Positions 14,439 to 20,241 of a stretch of 20,241 nucleotides of DNA are shown piece by piece. The stretch covers positions 1 through 20,241 of the forward strand of contig JAUYDD010000218.1 in assembly GCA_030704765.1 (NCBI GenBank), given 5' to 3'. The stretch comes from Nanobdellota archaeon (GTDB lineage: Archaea; Nanobdellota; Nanobdellia; Pacearchaeales; GW2011-AR1). The notes under the pieces were generated by a model. It did not search any database. It was not told where the DNA came from and saw nothing but the letters and a program-made list of their open reading frames with translations. Numbering within the stretch: the stretch's first letter is position 1; each line of letters begins with the position of its first letter. Both the position numbers and the translations under genes were made by a program.

Positions 14439-14885
14439 TGTCGGAAAATAAATCTCGTCTTTTAAGATGTCCAAAATGCTCTTCTCATACTCTATCTATT
14501 TTAATGGATAGAAAGAGAAGGCATTTTGGAGCATACTAAAAAACTTTCAGAAGTTTTTTGGTACGCTCAGAAATTTATTAAGAAATTTCTGACGTGCTCA
14601 AGAACCAAACACGCCATGGAATTTATTCCATGGTTCTTGACATGTGGATGTTAGTTTGTTTTAATTTCTGAGCACAAGAAAATCTTTTAGATTTTCTGTG
14701 CAGAAAATTCTTCTGAAAGAATTTTCATGCCATCAAAATTTTTCAGAAAATTTTGTGGCGCCGAAAACTTCTGAAAGTTTTCGTGCGCATCCTAAAAACA
14801 AGGACCAATCAAACCACACTCGCCAGCAGGCGATTTTTTAGCTGTGGCAAAAAACCTTTAGGGTCTGGTAGATTGTTTTTTTGAT
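14439..14885 (+). repeat. Hairpin repeat copy B, enlarged array of eight hairpins
   Basis: Opens with TGTC (14439-14442) and carries the core at 14787-14806 (one base differs: GGACC). Hairpins in order: 14470-14530, 14538-14559, 14568-14591, 14598-14640, 14672-14701, 14703-14726, 14735-14754, 14763-14782. Segment 14643-14672 equals part of copy D, showing that copy B is a D-like unit interrupted by extra modules. After the core comes the multi-stem domain, ending with GATTG, seven T and GAT at 14885. This fills most of the 647-base gap between genes; no ORF is credible here. Confidence 0.88.
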
Positions 14886-14922
14886 TTCTGGAATTAATTA
14901 TTAAAAAATATAAAAAGACTTA

Positions 14923-15165
14923 TCAATAACCAATAGTCAGTGGAAAATCAATATTTAATCTTTTAAGAATACTATTTAATAGATGATATTTTTTCTTAAA
15001 GCTTAGAATACCAATACTATAAATTTCATTTGTTTCTAAATTTTTTGTAACAAAAATTCCTGATTCTATCTCTTCTGTTCCTTCATTATTAGGGGGTTCA
15101 CCAATTATTAGTTCTAAAAAGTCTCCTTCTTCATCATAATAAATATTATATATATTATTTTCCAT
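14923..15165 (-). CDS. DUF2283-like small protein, probable antitoxin partner
   Basis: 80 residues, downstream gene of a two-gene cassette. YNIYYDEEGDFLELIIGEP and EIESGIFVTKNLETNEIYSI match the DUF2283 pattern: a YDxxxDxLxI strand, then an acidic segment and a G-I-V/T strand. The usual end of the family is kept in GILSFKKKY. From established knowledge, DUF2283 proteins often sit next to small toxin-like proteins of the RelE or nuclease kind, and are proposed antitoxins. The start lies one base after the stop of the upstream gene, so the two are co-transcribed and probably coupled. The acidic character fits binding to the basic partner. Confidence 0.75.
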   Translation of the reverse strand: MENNIYNIYYDEEGDFLELIIGEPPNNEGTEEIESGIFVTKNLETNEIYSIGILSFKKKYHLLNSILKRLNIDFPLTIGY

Positions 15166-15166
15166 T

Positions 15167-15463
15167 TTAAAGAATATTTTTTACAAAATATGCTGAAATT
15201 ATAAACCCTCTGCCATTTAAGTATTTTACTATCACTAGTATATTTTGATATGGGGGCTCGAGTTTTTTGTAAAATTTATAATAGAATCTAACACTTATAT
15301 CATCATTAGATTCTATGACTTTATCAGGCTTTACAAGAGTCTCTTTAAGTTCTTCAAAATAATTTGATATCATTGGATGTTTTTTGCAGATATGGGAATA
15401 TTGTTTTCTTGTTAATCTAATCTTTCTTCCAGTTTTATCAATTATGTCAAAGATTATATCCAT
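15167..15463 (-). CDS. PBECR-like small nuclease-fold protein, probable toxin
   Basis: 98 residues, first gene of the cassette. DIIDKTGRKIRLTRKQYSHI followed by HP (H24 and H29), PDKVIESNDDISVRFYYKF, ILVIVKYLNGRGFIISAYFV and the C-terminal I match the PBECR superfamily layout (barnase/EndoU/ColicinE5-D/RelE-like nucleases): DxxGRxIxLT-x-HI--HP, then Y-Y strands and a final GFIxxAY. It is basic, as expected for an RNA-binding toxin. It is followed at one base by the DUF2283-like gene, so a toxin-antitoxin-like pair is inferred. Activity is not shown by sequence alone. A 20-base imperfect palindrome overlaps its start codon. Confidence 0.72.
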   Translation of the reverse strand: MDIIFDIIDKTGRKIRLTRKQYSHICKKHPMISNYFEELKETLVKPDKVIESNDDISVRFYYKFYKKLEPPYQNILVIVKYLNGRGFIISAYFVKNIL

Positions 15464-15477
15464 TGAATTGCATGGAT
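15458..15477. promoter_or_regulatory. Inverted repeat over the start of the toxin-like gene, candidate operator
   Basis: ATCCAT (15458-15463) and ATGGAT (15472-15477) face each other across eight bases and cover the start codon of the gene at 15463. Autoregulation of toxin-antitoxin cassettes through such sites is common, but the arms are short and chance is possible. Confidence 0.35.
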
Positions 15478-15520
15478 AAACTGATTATTAAGTTTTTTCT
15501 TTTTGGACATTTAAGCATTG

Positions 15521-15636
15521 TGTCAAGAACTCTGGATTGAAATCCAGAGCGTGAGTTCTTGAGCATGATCCAAAATTCCTTTGCTATCTATGGACTAAAG
15601 TCACATAGCGTGCGCAAAGAGAATTTTGGACATGTC
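15521..15636 (+). repeat. Two-hairpin module, TGTC to GACATGTC
   Basis: TGTC, then hairpin TCAAGAACTC (15523-15532) with GAGTTCTTGA (15553-15562), which itself encloses CTCTGGATT/AATCCAGAG. GAGCATG follows, then hairpin TCCAAAATTC (15569-15578) with GAATTTTGGA (15621-15630), enclosing CTTTGC/GCAAAG and a CTATG stem, and finally GACATGTC. The same two hairpin types occur in the opposite order in copy B (14470 and 14598). Confidence 0.8.
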
Positions 15637-15660
15637 AATTATATTACAAACCTTTTAAGC

Positions 15661-15693
15661 AAGGTGTCAGGAGTTCAAATCTTCCTGGCCACA
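15661..15693 (+). tRNA. tRNA 3'-end-like fragment (T-arm and acceptor), no complete tRNA
   Basis: GTCAGGAGTTCAAATCTTCC has the look of a variable loop end, T-stem and T-loop (TTCAAAT), followed by TGGCCAC and A, a plausible acceptor strand and discriminator. The T-stem has one wobble and one mismatch. No D-arm, anticodon arm or matching 5' acceptor strand (GTGGCCA) is found upstream, where hairpin modules lie instead. It may be a remnant left at an integration site, a mobile-element-carried tRNA end, or chance. Confidence 0.35.
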
Positions 15694-15706
15694 TTTATTT
15701 TTTAAT

Positions 15707-15830
15707 CAGAGTAAAAAATAAACCTCTGTCTTTAGACAGAGGATAAAGCTCTTGCTTTGTTTTTTCACAAGAGCGAAAAAGCTGACCATTTGATTCTCCA
15801 ACATAAATGTTGGAGTTAGCTTTTTTGCTC
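15707..15830. repeat. CCTCTGTC palindrome copy 2 joined to a 69-base inverted module
   Basis: 15707-15749 repeats the palindrome unit of 14357-14399. It runs into GCTCTTG...CAAGAGC (15748-15774) and then the module 15760-15828, identical in inverse to 9165-9233. That module has the outer stem GAGCGAAAAAGCT with AGCTTTTTTGCTC and the inner stem CTCCAACA/TGTTGGAG. Confidence 0.85.
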
Positions 15831-15835
15831 AGATT

Positions 15836-16185
15836 TATTTTGATATTCGATAAAACTAATTTTTCAGTTCAAAATTGTGATAAGAGCCAAAATCAATTTC
15901 TAATCAATATTTTTCCAATCATTTGATATCAGCCAGTACAGCAGATATAATCTTTTATTACCAGTTTTTTATCAAAACCTGTAATTTTTTGATTTTTCAA
16001 AAGAAAATGAAAAAATTATAAAATATGCATAAAAATAATATTGTTATTATAGCGTCGTAACAAACCATTAATATTGTAATATTCTATGTTTTTAGTATCA
16101 AGACAGAGTGAATACACGCACTATACTTATTGAAATATACTTCGGTAAAAGAGAGATAGCATAGCATATTTCTAATTGTAAAATT
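15836..16185. other. AT-rich intergenic region without a supported gene
   Basis: No convincing ORF on either strand and no copy of the hairpin modules. A 60-codon open frame on the minus strand (16084-16266) lacks family features and a clear start signal, and overlaps the plus-strand promoter and small ORF. Confidence 0.5.
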
Positions 16186-16195
16186 GTTTATAAAG
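16186..16195 (+). promoter_or_regulatory. TATA box for the small ORF and surface protein
   Basis: GTTTATAAAG lies 25-34 bases before GTG 16220. Transcription would start close to that codon, leaving a leader of a few bases at most. Confidence 0.5.
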
Positions 16196-16219
16196 ACTTT
16201 ATTGATTCGTAATTCATAA

Positions 16220-16375
16220 GTGAACAAAAAAGGACTCGAAGAGATGGTAAAAAAGTTTAAAAACACAGCAAGAACTATTAGATTTCAATTTCATCTAGAT
16301 AATGCAGATGCAAATCATATTCATCTAAACTTATTAGATGGCGTTAAATCACTGAAAGGAGGTTATATAAAATGA
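16220..16375 (+). CDS. Small basic protein coupled to the surface protein gene
   Basis: 51 residues from GTG 16220, or 43 from the in-frame ATG 16244. The N-terminus is basic (NKKGLEEMVKKFKNTARTIR) and the rest is FQFHLDNADANHIHLNLLDG, ending KSLKGGYIK. The stop TGA overlaps the ATG of the next gene (ATGA), and the Shine-Dalgarno site of that gene lies within the last codons. A TATA box at 16186-16195 fits the GTG start. It may be a leader peptide or a small cytosolic protein that tunes translation of the abundant surface protein. No family recognised; coding status rests on the overlap and the promoter position. Confidence 0.45.
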   Translation: MNKKGLEEMVKKFKNTARTIRFQFHLDNADANHIHLNLLDGVKSLKGGYIK

Positions 16376-17508
16376 AAAAAACATTAGTAGTTTTGGTAAT
16401 GGCTATGATTTTAGTAATGCCTGTTGTCTTAGCTGTAGATGTAGGCCAGGGTATTGGCATAACTGTTAATACTCAAAAATTCCAACCAAGAGTTTGGATG
16501 TGCGACTCAAGATCTGTTAATGATGACAGAACTGAAAACGGACAAAATGACCAGGATCAGGGAGCAAATGATCCTATAAGTAATTTTGACTTATCTGAAA
16601 GAAAGCATAATTATGCTTTTGAAGGAGAATCAATCCACTGGATAGTATTAGTTATGGATAAGAATAAAATCGAAGAAGTAACTGATGTTGTTGGAACTAT
16701 AGGGCAATCTCAAGGTGCTGGCAATGATGTTGAAGTTGAATGTCAAAGATTGACTGGAATTCCTCGTATAAAAGGGCCAACTCATGAAGGCGGAAACATT
16801 CCTAAATCTTGCAATGCTAAAATAGATCAATTCATTGTAAAAGAATTCAACCCAGATGTTATGGCTTTCTATGACTGTAGGCTTACAGTTGAAACTCCAG
16901 ACTCAATGCATGGAGAATATTTCATAACAATAGAAGCTAAGGATGCTAGCGGTCTTTCTGGAACAATGGCTGAGAACGAATACTGGTACTTAAATCCAAC
17001 AATTGCTTTAAGCGTTGATGGAAACCTAGAATTCGATGAAGTAATGCCTGGAACAGATTCATATTCTAACACTATACTTGTTGGAAATGACGCTGAAGCT
17101 GGATCAGGTGTTATATTAGACATGTTCATATCTGGTACAGACTTTTATGACCCAAGCTCAAGTGGTGCAAAATGTTCTGAAAACACAAACAAACTTGCTT
17201 TGACTGCTTTCAGGTACTTTGCAACAAACGGGGCTTTCGCAACTCAAACATCGCCTGTGGCTGATGTTGAAGGTTATGTTCCAATTCCATACAGCACTGA
17301 AATATCAGGAGCTAAAAGGATAATTAGATGGAACGATGTCATAAGGGGAGCTGCTCCAAGTTCAGATGTAGAAGAAGCTGATTGGAACAATGGAAATGCC
17401 TTATCTCCAGGAAGTGAAGTGGCACTAACTTTCAAGTTAACTATGCCAGAGCCATGTGTCGGTGATTTCTCATCAGGACAGATATATTTCTGGGGAGAAG
17501 CAATTTAA
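16372..17508 (+). CDS. Secreted protein, probably abundant on the cell surface
   Basis: 378 residues with signal peptide 1-21 (LVVLVMAMILVMPVVLA). The mature part opens VDVGQGIGITVNTQKFQPRVW and is acidic, with NGQNDQDQGAND at about 57-68. Further on are AFEGESIHWIVLVMDKNKIE, a Cys-containing middle part, and beta-rich Ig-like stretches (ITIEAKDASGLSG, LVGNDAEAGSGVILDMFISG). It ends at GQIYFWGEAI without a C-terminal anchor. AAAGGAGGT precedes the ATG, the base use is less AT-rich than its neighbours, and a long poly-T terminator follows, so high expression is inferred. From memory, similar proteins occur in Woesearchaeota-type genomes; an S-layer or sheath role is a guess. Confidence 0.78.
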   Translation: MKKTLVVLVMAMILVMPVVLAVDVGQGIGITVNTQKFQPRVWMCDSRSVNDDRTENGQNDQDQGANDPISNFDLSERKHNYAFEGESIHWIVLVMDKNKIEEVTDVVGTIGQSQGAGNDVEVECQRLTGIPRIKGPTHEGGNIPKSCNAKIDQFIVKEFNPDVMAFYDCRLTVETPDSMHGEYFITIEAKDASGLSGTMAENEYWYLNPTIALSVDGNLEFDEVMPGTDSYSNTILVGNDAEAGSGVILDMFISGTDFYDPSSSGAKCSENTNKLALTAFRYFATNGAFATQTSPVADVEGYVPIPYSTEISGAKRIIRWNDVIRGAAPSSDVEEADWNNGNALSPGSEVALTFKLTMPEPCVGDFSSGQIYFWGEAI

Positions 17509-17517
17509 TTAGACGAT

Positions 17518-17547
17518 TATTTTTTATTTTTTATTTTTTATTTTTTA
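17518..17547 (+). terminator. Poly-T terminator, four T-run units
   Basis: Four consecutive T-rich units of the form TTTTTTA begin ten bases after the stop at 17508. This is a strong archaeal termination signal, in line with a highly expressed gene. Confidence 0.7.
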
Positions 17548-17680
17548 GAAATTGAGGTGATATCATATTCATACAAATATTGCATAAAGTGATGAAAGAA
17601 GAAAAGCTAAAAAATATATTTTTTCATCTAACAAAAGTAGTAAAATAGATTTAAATACAAGCACAAAAATATAACTATTC

Positions 17681-17850
17681 ATCAAAAAAACAATGGGCCA
17701 CCACACCCTAAAGGTTTTTTGCTACGGCAAAAAATCGCCTGCTGGCGAGTGTGGTTTGATTGGCCCTTGTTTTTAGGATGCTCGAGAATTGAAAACTGTA
17801 ACGTTTGCTACGACCACATGATAAATACATGAGGTTTTCAATTCTCGACA
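17681..17850 (-). repeat. Hairpin repeat copy C, inverted, most complete
   Basis: On the minus strand it opens with TGTC, then a hairpin with arms TCGAGAATTGAAAAC-type (17834-17848 with 17782-17796). The core is at 17762-17781 and the multi-stem domain extends to 17681. The domain has ACCACAC/GTGTGGT, TCGCC-AGCA-GGCGA, TTTTTTGC-CGTA-GCAAAAAA and CCTTTAGG. An extra GGGCC/GGCCC pairing closes it. It occupies most of the gap before the gene at 17869 and is about 20 bases from its ATG. Bases 17548-17680 before it hold nothing I can support. Confidence 0.88.
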
Positions 17851-17868
17851 TAAAAAGGAAAAAACAAC

Positions 17869-18939
17869 ATGAAAAGCACTAACAAACTAATATTTTTAGG
17901 AATGTTTACTATATTTATAATATTGTTTTCTACTAATTATTTATTAGCAGAGAGCTATTGCTTTAAAAAACTTTCAAAAGGCGAGAAAGCACAAATAACT
18001 ACGAGGGGTGATTATTTTACATGCACGCATACTTCATGCCAAGTATGCACTGATTCAAGAGGATGGTATGCTTCTTGGGTAAAATGCGGTGGATATTGTG
18101 TACAGAACAACACAACCCAGAACGAGCCCTTGACACTTGTTGCTAATTTTCCATTTCCTAATGGGGGAACTTTCACCAAGCAAAGTTTTTTCTTAGATAT
18201 CTATACTAATAAAATAGCTTCAATAGAACTTGTAGATAATGTTAATGATAAAATAGTTAATCTATGCCCTAATTGCATGGAATACAAGAAATCCCATAAT
18301 TTCAAGCAAGGATTCAATGATATAACAATCAGGGCAAATAAAGGTTTTGATTTCAAGGAGACAAGGATAACCTTTACAATCGACAACCAAAAACCAAGGA
18401 TAACAAAGACAACTCCTGCTATGAACAAGTTTGCTAATGGAGAATTTTCAATCTGGTATGATGAAAACAATATTAAAAAAGTTGAGTTATATTATGGGAC
18501 TCCTGGAAACATGATAATAAATGAAATATCATGCACATCTGGCAAGAAGATGACATGCACGACAAATGCAGATATCTCTATGTTTGAAGGCCAGCAAATA
18601 AACTATTATTTTGTGATAAATGACATAGCTGATAATTCAGTATCATCAAAATCAGTAAAAGTATATGTAGACAGGTTAAGCCCTGTAATAAATAGTTTTG
18701 AACATAGTGTTGTCAAGGGATATGCTATATTCAACCTAAGTGTGTCTGACGCATACTTATATAAGACAGTTTATTATGACAATGAAGACATTAGAGCTAA
18801 GATATTATGCTCAAGTTTCAGGAATGGGATATGTTTTAAGAAACTTTCATTTAGAAAAGGCAATCATGTAGTAAGGATTGAAGTTCAGGACAAAGCTATG
18901 AATACAGCTACAAGGACAATTGAATTTGAGATTGTTTAA
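17869..18939 (+). CDS. Secreted Cys-rich/Ig-like protein, first of a tandem pair
   Basis: 356 residues with signal peptide about 1-28 (IFLGMFTIFIILFSTNYLLA). An N-terminal Cys-rich domain (about 31-82) contains YCFKKL, CTHTSCQVCTDSRGWYASW and CGGYC. A CPNC motif follows near residue 135, within a beta-rich region with GFNDITIRANKGFD. Two Ig-like segments introduced by QKPRITKTTPAMNKF and SPVINSFEHS follow. There is no C-terminal anchor, so it is secreted or held by partners. The upstream sequence is repeat copy C, and AAAGGA about ten bases before the ATG may be its ribosome site. The next gene encodes a paralog. Confidence 0.78.
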   Translation: MKSTNKLIFLGMFTIFIILFSTNYLLAESYCFKKLSKGEKAQITTRGDYFTCTHTSCQVCTDSRGWYASWVKCGGYCVQNNTTQNEPLTLVANFPFPNGGTFTKQSFFLDIYTNKIASIELVDNVNDKIVNLCPNCMEYKKSHNFKQGFNDITIRANKGFDFKETRITFTIDNQKPRITKTTPAMNKFANGEFSIWYDENNIKKVELYYGTPGNMIINEISCTSGKKMTCTTNADISMFEGQQINYYFVINDIADNSVSSKSVKVYVDRLSPVINSFEHSVVKGYAIFNLSVSDAYLYKTVYYDNEDIRAKILCSSFRNGICFKKLSFRKGNHVVRIEVQDKAMNTATRTIEFEIV

Positions 18940-18961
18940 TTATTAAATTTTTTTTATTAAT

Positions 18962-20044
18962 ATGAAATCCATATCCCTTTTTATCATTGCAGTTTTGTTG
19001 ATGTTCAATATTGTTTCTGCTGATGATTATTATTGTTTCATTAAATTAAAAAATACAGAAAGTGCAGCATCAGATATTGAATCAATCTCTAAAAGTTTAG
19101 TTTGCAGAAATGGAAGGTGCACATGCACATTAGAATCTGGAGGAGGCTATTGCCAGGTATGTGTTGATGAAATGGGGAAATATTCTTCTTATGTGAATTG
19201 CTTGAATGAGTTCTGCAAAACAGACCCTAATGAGGACAAATCCTTAGAATTGGAAGTTGTATTGCCTTTTGAAGAGCATTATAATAAGAATAAATTTAAT
19301 CTAGAGATAAATGCTTCAAAAAATTCAAAGATAGCCATGGTTGATAATATCAATGGAGGGAAAACAGAGCTTTGCAACCATTGCAACCATTACAACAAGC
19401 TCCTAAATTTCAATCTTGGGTTTAATGATATAACAGTGATTGCTACAAAAGGTCTTGAAAAAAAAGAAAGAAGATATATATTTTTTATAGATAAAGAAAA
19501 GCCCAGGATAATCAAGATATTGCCTAATTCCAGAGGATTTTCAAATGGAAAGTTTTCTGTTTATTACAGCGAGGATAATATAAAAGAACTAGCCTTGAAT
19601 TATAAAGTGGATGGAGAATATAAAAAGAAGATAATCAGGAATTGCGAGAATGGAAAATCAAAAAATTGCACTGTGGAAATTGATTTGAGTGGCTATGAGA
19701 ACCAGGAATTAGAATATTATTTCAACCTTATTGATATTGGGGCCAATTCTGTGAGTTCAAGGGTGAATAATTTTTTTATCGATACTACTTCACCTGTACT
19801 TAAAGACGTGATTACTGATATAGATGAAAATAATATAGAAATGACCCTTTATATTGAAGAAATGAATCTTGATAAAGTATATTTCTCTATTGACGAAAAG
19901 AATAAAAGAGTCTTTTGCTATAATCTTAAGAACAATCTATGTTCAAAAAGACTCACTCTTTCTTATGGAGAACATAAGATAAGCTTCAATATAATTGATA
20001 ATGCTAGAAATGAGATTAATAAAGATATAACTATAAGTGTATAA
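18962..20044 (+). CDS. Secreted Cys-rich/Ig-like protein, second of a tandem pair
   Basis: 360 residues with a signal peptide (SISLFIIAVLLMFNIVSA). It has the same architecture as the gene at 17869: YYCFIKL, a Cys-rich domain with CQVCVDEMGKYSSYVNC, then CNHCNHY (here two Cys plus His), GFNDITVIATKGLEKKERRY and EKPRIIKILPNSRGFSNGKF. Two Ig-like segments follow, the last one introduced by TSPVLKD. The first domain has a longer insertion with extra Cys residues (CRNGRCTC). It follows its paralog by 22 bases with a T-run between and no Shine-Dalgarno site, so co-transcription is possible but termination between them cannot be excluded. Function unknown. Confidence 0.78.
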   Translation: MKSISLFIIAVLLMFNIVSADDYYCFIKLKNTESAASDIESISKSLVCRNGRCTCTLESGGGYCQVCVDEMGKYSSYVNCLNEFCKTDPNEDKSLELEVVLPFEEHYNKNKFNLEINASKNSKIAMVDNINGGKTELCNHCNHYNKLLNFNLGFNDITVIATKGLEKKERRYIFFIDKEKPRIIKILPNSRGFSNGKFSVYYSEDNIKELALNYKVDGEYKKKIIRNCENGKSKNCTVEIDLSGYENQELEYYFNLIDIGANSVSSRVNNFFIDTTSPVLKDVITDIDENNIEMTLYIEEMNLDKVYFSIDEKNKRVFCYNLKNNLCSKRLTLSYGEHKISFNIIDNARNEINKDITISV

Positions 20045-20104
20045 GCAAAGACAATAGAATCAATAATTATAAGTTAATTTTAAAAGTAAGAATTCTTTTG
20101 ATAA

Positions 20105-20241
20105 TGTCAGAAATTAAACCACATCTTTTAAGATGTGGATGTTAGTTTGTTTTAATTTCTGAGCATCCTAAAAACAAGGGCCAATCAAACCACACTCGCC
20201 AGCAGGCGATTTTTTAGCTGTGGCAAAAAACCTTTAGGGTG
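20105..20241 (+). repeat. Hairpin repeat copy D, cut by the window end
   Basis: Opens with TGTC (20105-20108). CAGAAATTAAA (from 20108) pairs with TTTAATTTCTG (20151-20161). Inside is CCACATCTT-TT-AAGATGTGG, resembling IS200/IS605-type end hairpins. Core at 20163-20182, then the multi-stem domain up to CCTTTAGGGTG at the window end. It is the simplest unit and shares 20132-20163 with 14643-14673 in copy B. Confidence 0.87.

Noticed and set aside
14439..14885. CRISPR array
   Set aside because: The repeated units are hairpins of different sequence and length with no constant direct repeat and no equal spacers, and no cas gene is present.
15521..15693. Complete intron-containing tRNA gene
   Set aside because: No 5' acceptor strand, D-arm or anticodon arm can be built upstream of the T-arm-like end; only a fragment is supported.
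16084..16266. 60-codon open frame on the minus strand
   Set aside because: No ribosome site, promoter or family pattern, and it overlaps the plus-strand TATA box and coupled small ORF.

Overview
The window reads as a piece of an AT-rich archaeal chromosome, most likely a DPANN archaeon of the Woesearchaeota/Pacearchaeota kind. This is inferred from an archaeal/eukaryal-type tryptophanyl-tRNA synthetase, TATA boxes 20-30 bases before start codons that leave almost no leader, T-run terminators, and many secreted or membrane proteins of unknown family. I could not run a search, so the lineage is an inference.

Layout. Positions 1-1348 hold a hairpin repeat (copy A) and trpS on the minus strand. 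Positions 1501-4408 hold a membrane protein with a degenerate class III cyclase-like cytosolic domain and a small unknown Cys-containing protein. Positions 4492-5818 are a complete DDE insertion sequence with 15-bp inverted ends and an 8-bp target duplication, carrying a transposase and a divergent small passenger gene. Positions 5859-6914 encode a phospholipase D/cardiolipin-synthase-type enzyme, followed by a 207-base region closed by a 17-bp inverted repeat. Positions 7182-14275 form a dense, mostly co-directional run of 12 genes: ten small proteins, nearly all membrane proteins, a single-pass Cys-rich protein, and a 997-residue surface protein. Many starts overlap or abut the previous stop, so it looks like an operon for an envelope-associated assembly of unknown function.

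Positions 14276-16219 are mostly non-coding and full of hairpins. They enclose a two-gene cassette on the minus strand (PBECR-like nuclease and DUF2283-like partner, probably toxin-antitoxin-like) and a tRNA 3'-end-like fragment. Positions 16220-17508 hold a small ORF coupled by an ATGA overlap to a secreted protein that is probably abundant. Positions 17869-20044 hold two tandem paralogous secreted Cys-rich/Ig-like proteins. The window ends inside another repeat copy.

The most unusual feature is a family of modular hairpin repeats with a 20-base core, GCATCCTAAAAACAAGGRCC. Four copies (A at 1, B at 14439, C at 17681 inverted, D at 20105) share this core. B, C and D share the full multi-hairpin domain after it; A keeps only the core and the right end. 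To the left of the core are swappable hairpins, which in copy B have grown into an array of eight. Loose modules occur elsewhere: 69 bases at 9165-9233 are identical to the reverse complement of 15760-15828. Two insertions run into genes and appear to have rewritten C-termini (trpS and the membrane protein at 8666). No autonomous enzyme for these repeats is visible here; IS200/IS605- or REP-like mobilisation in trans is the leading guess, and a structured RNA is the alternative.
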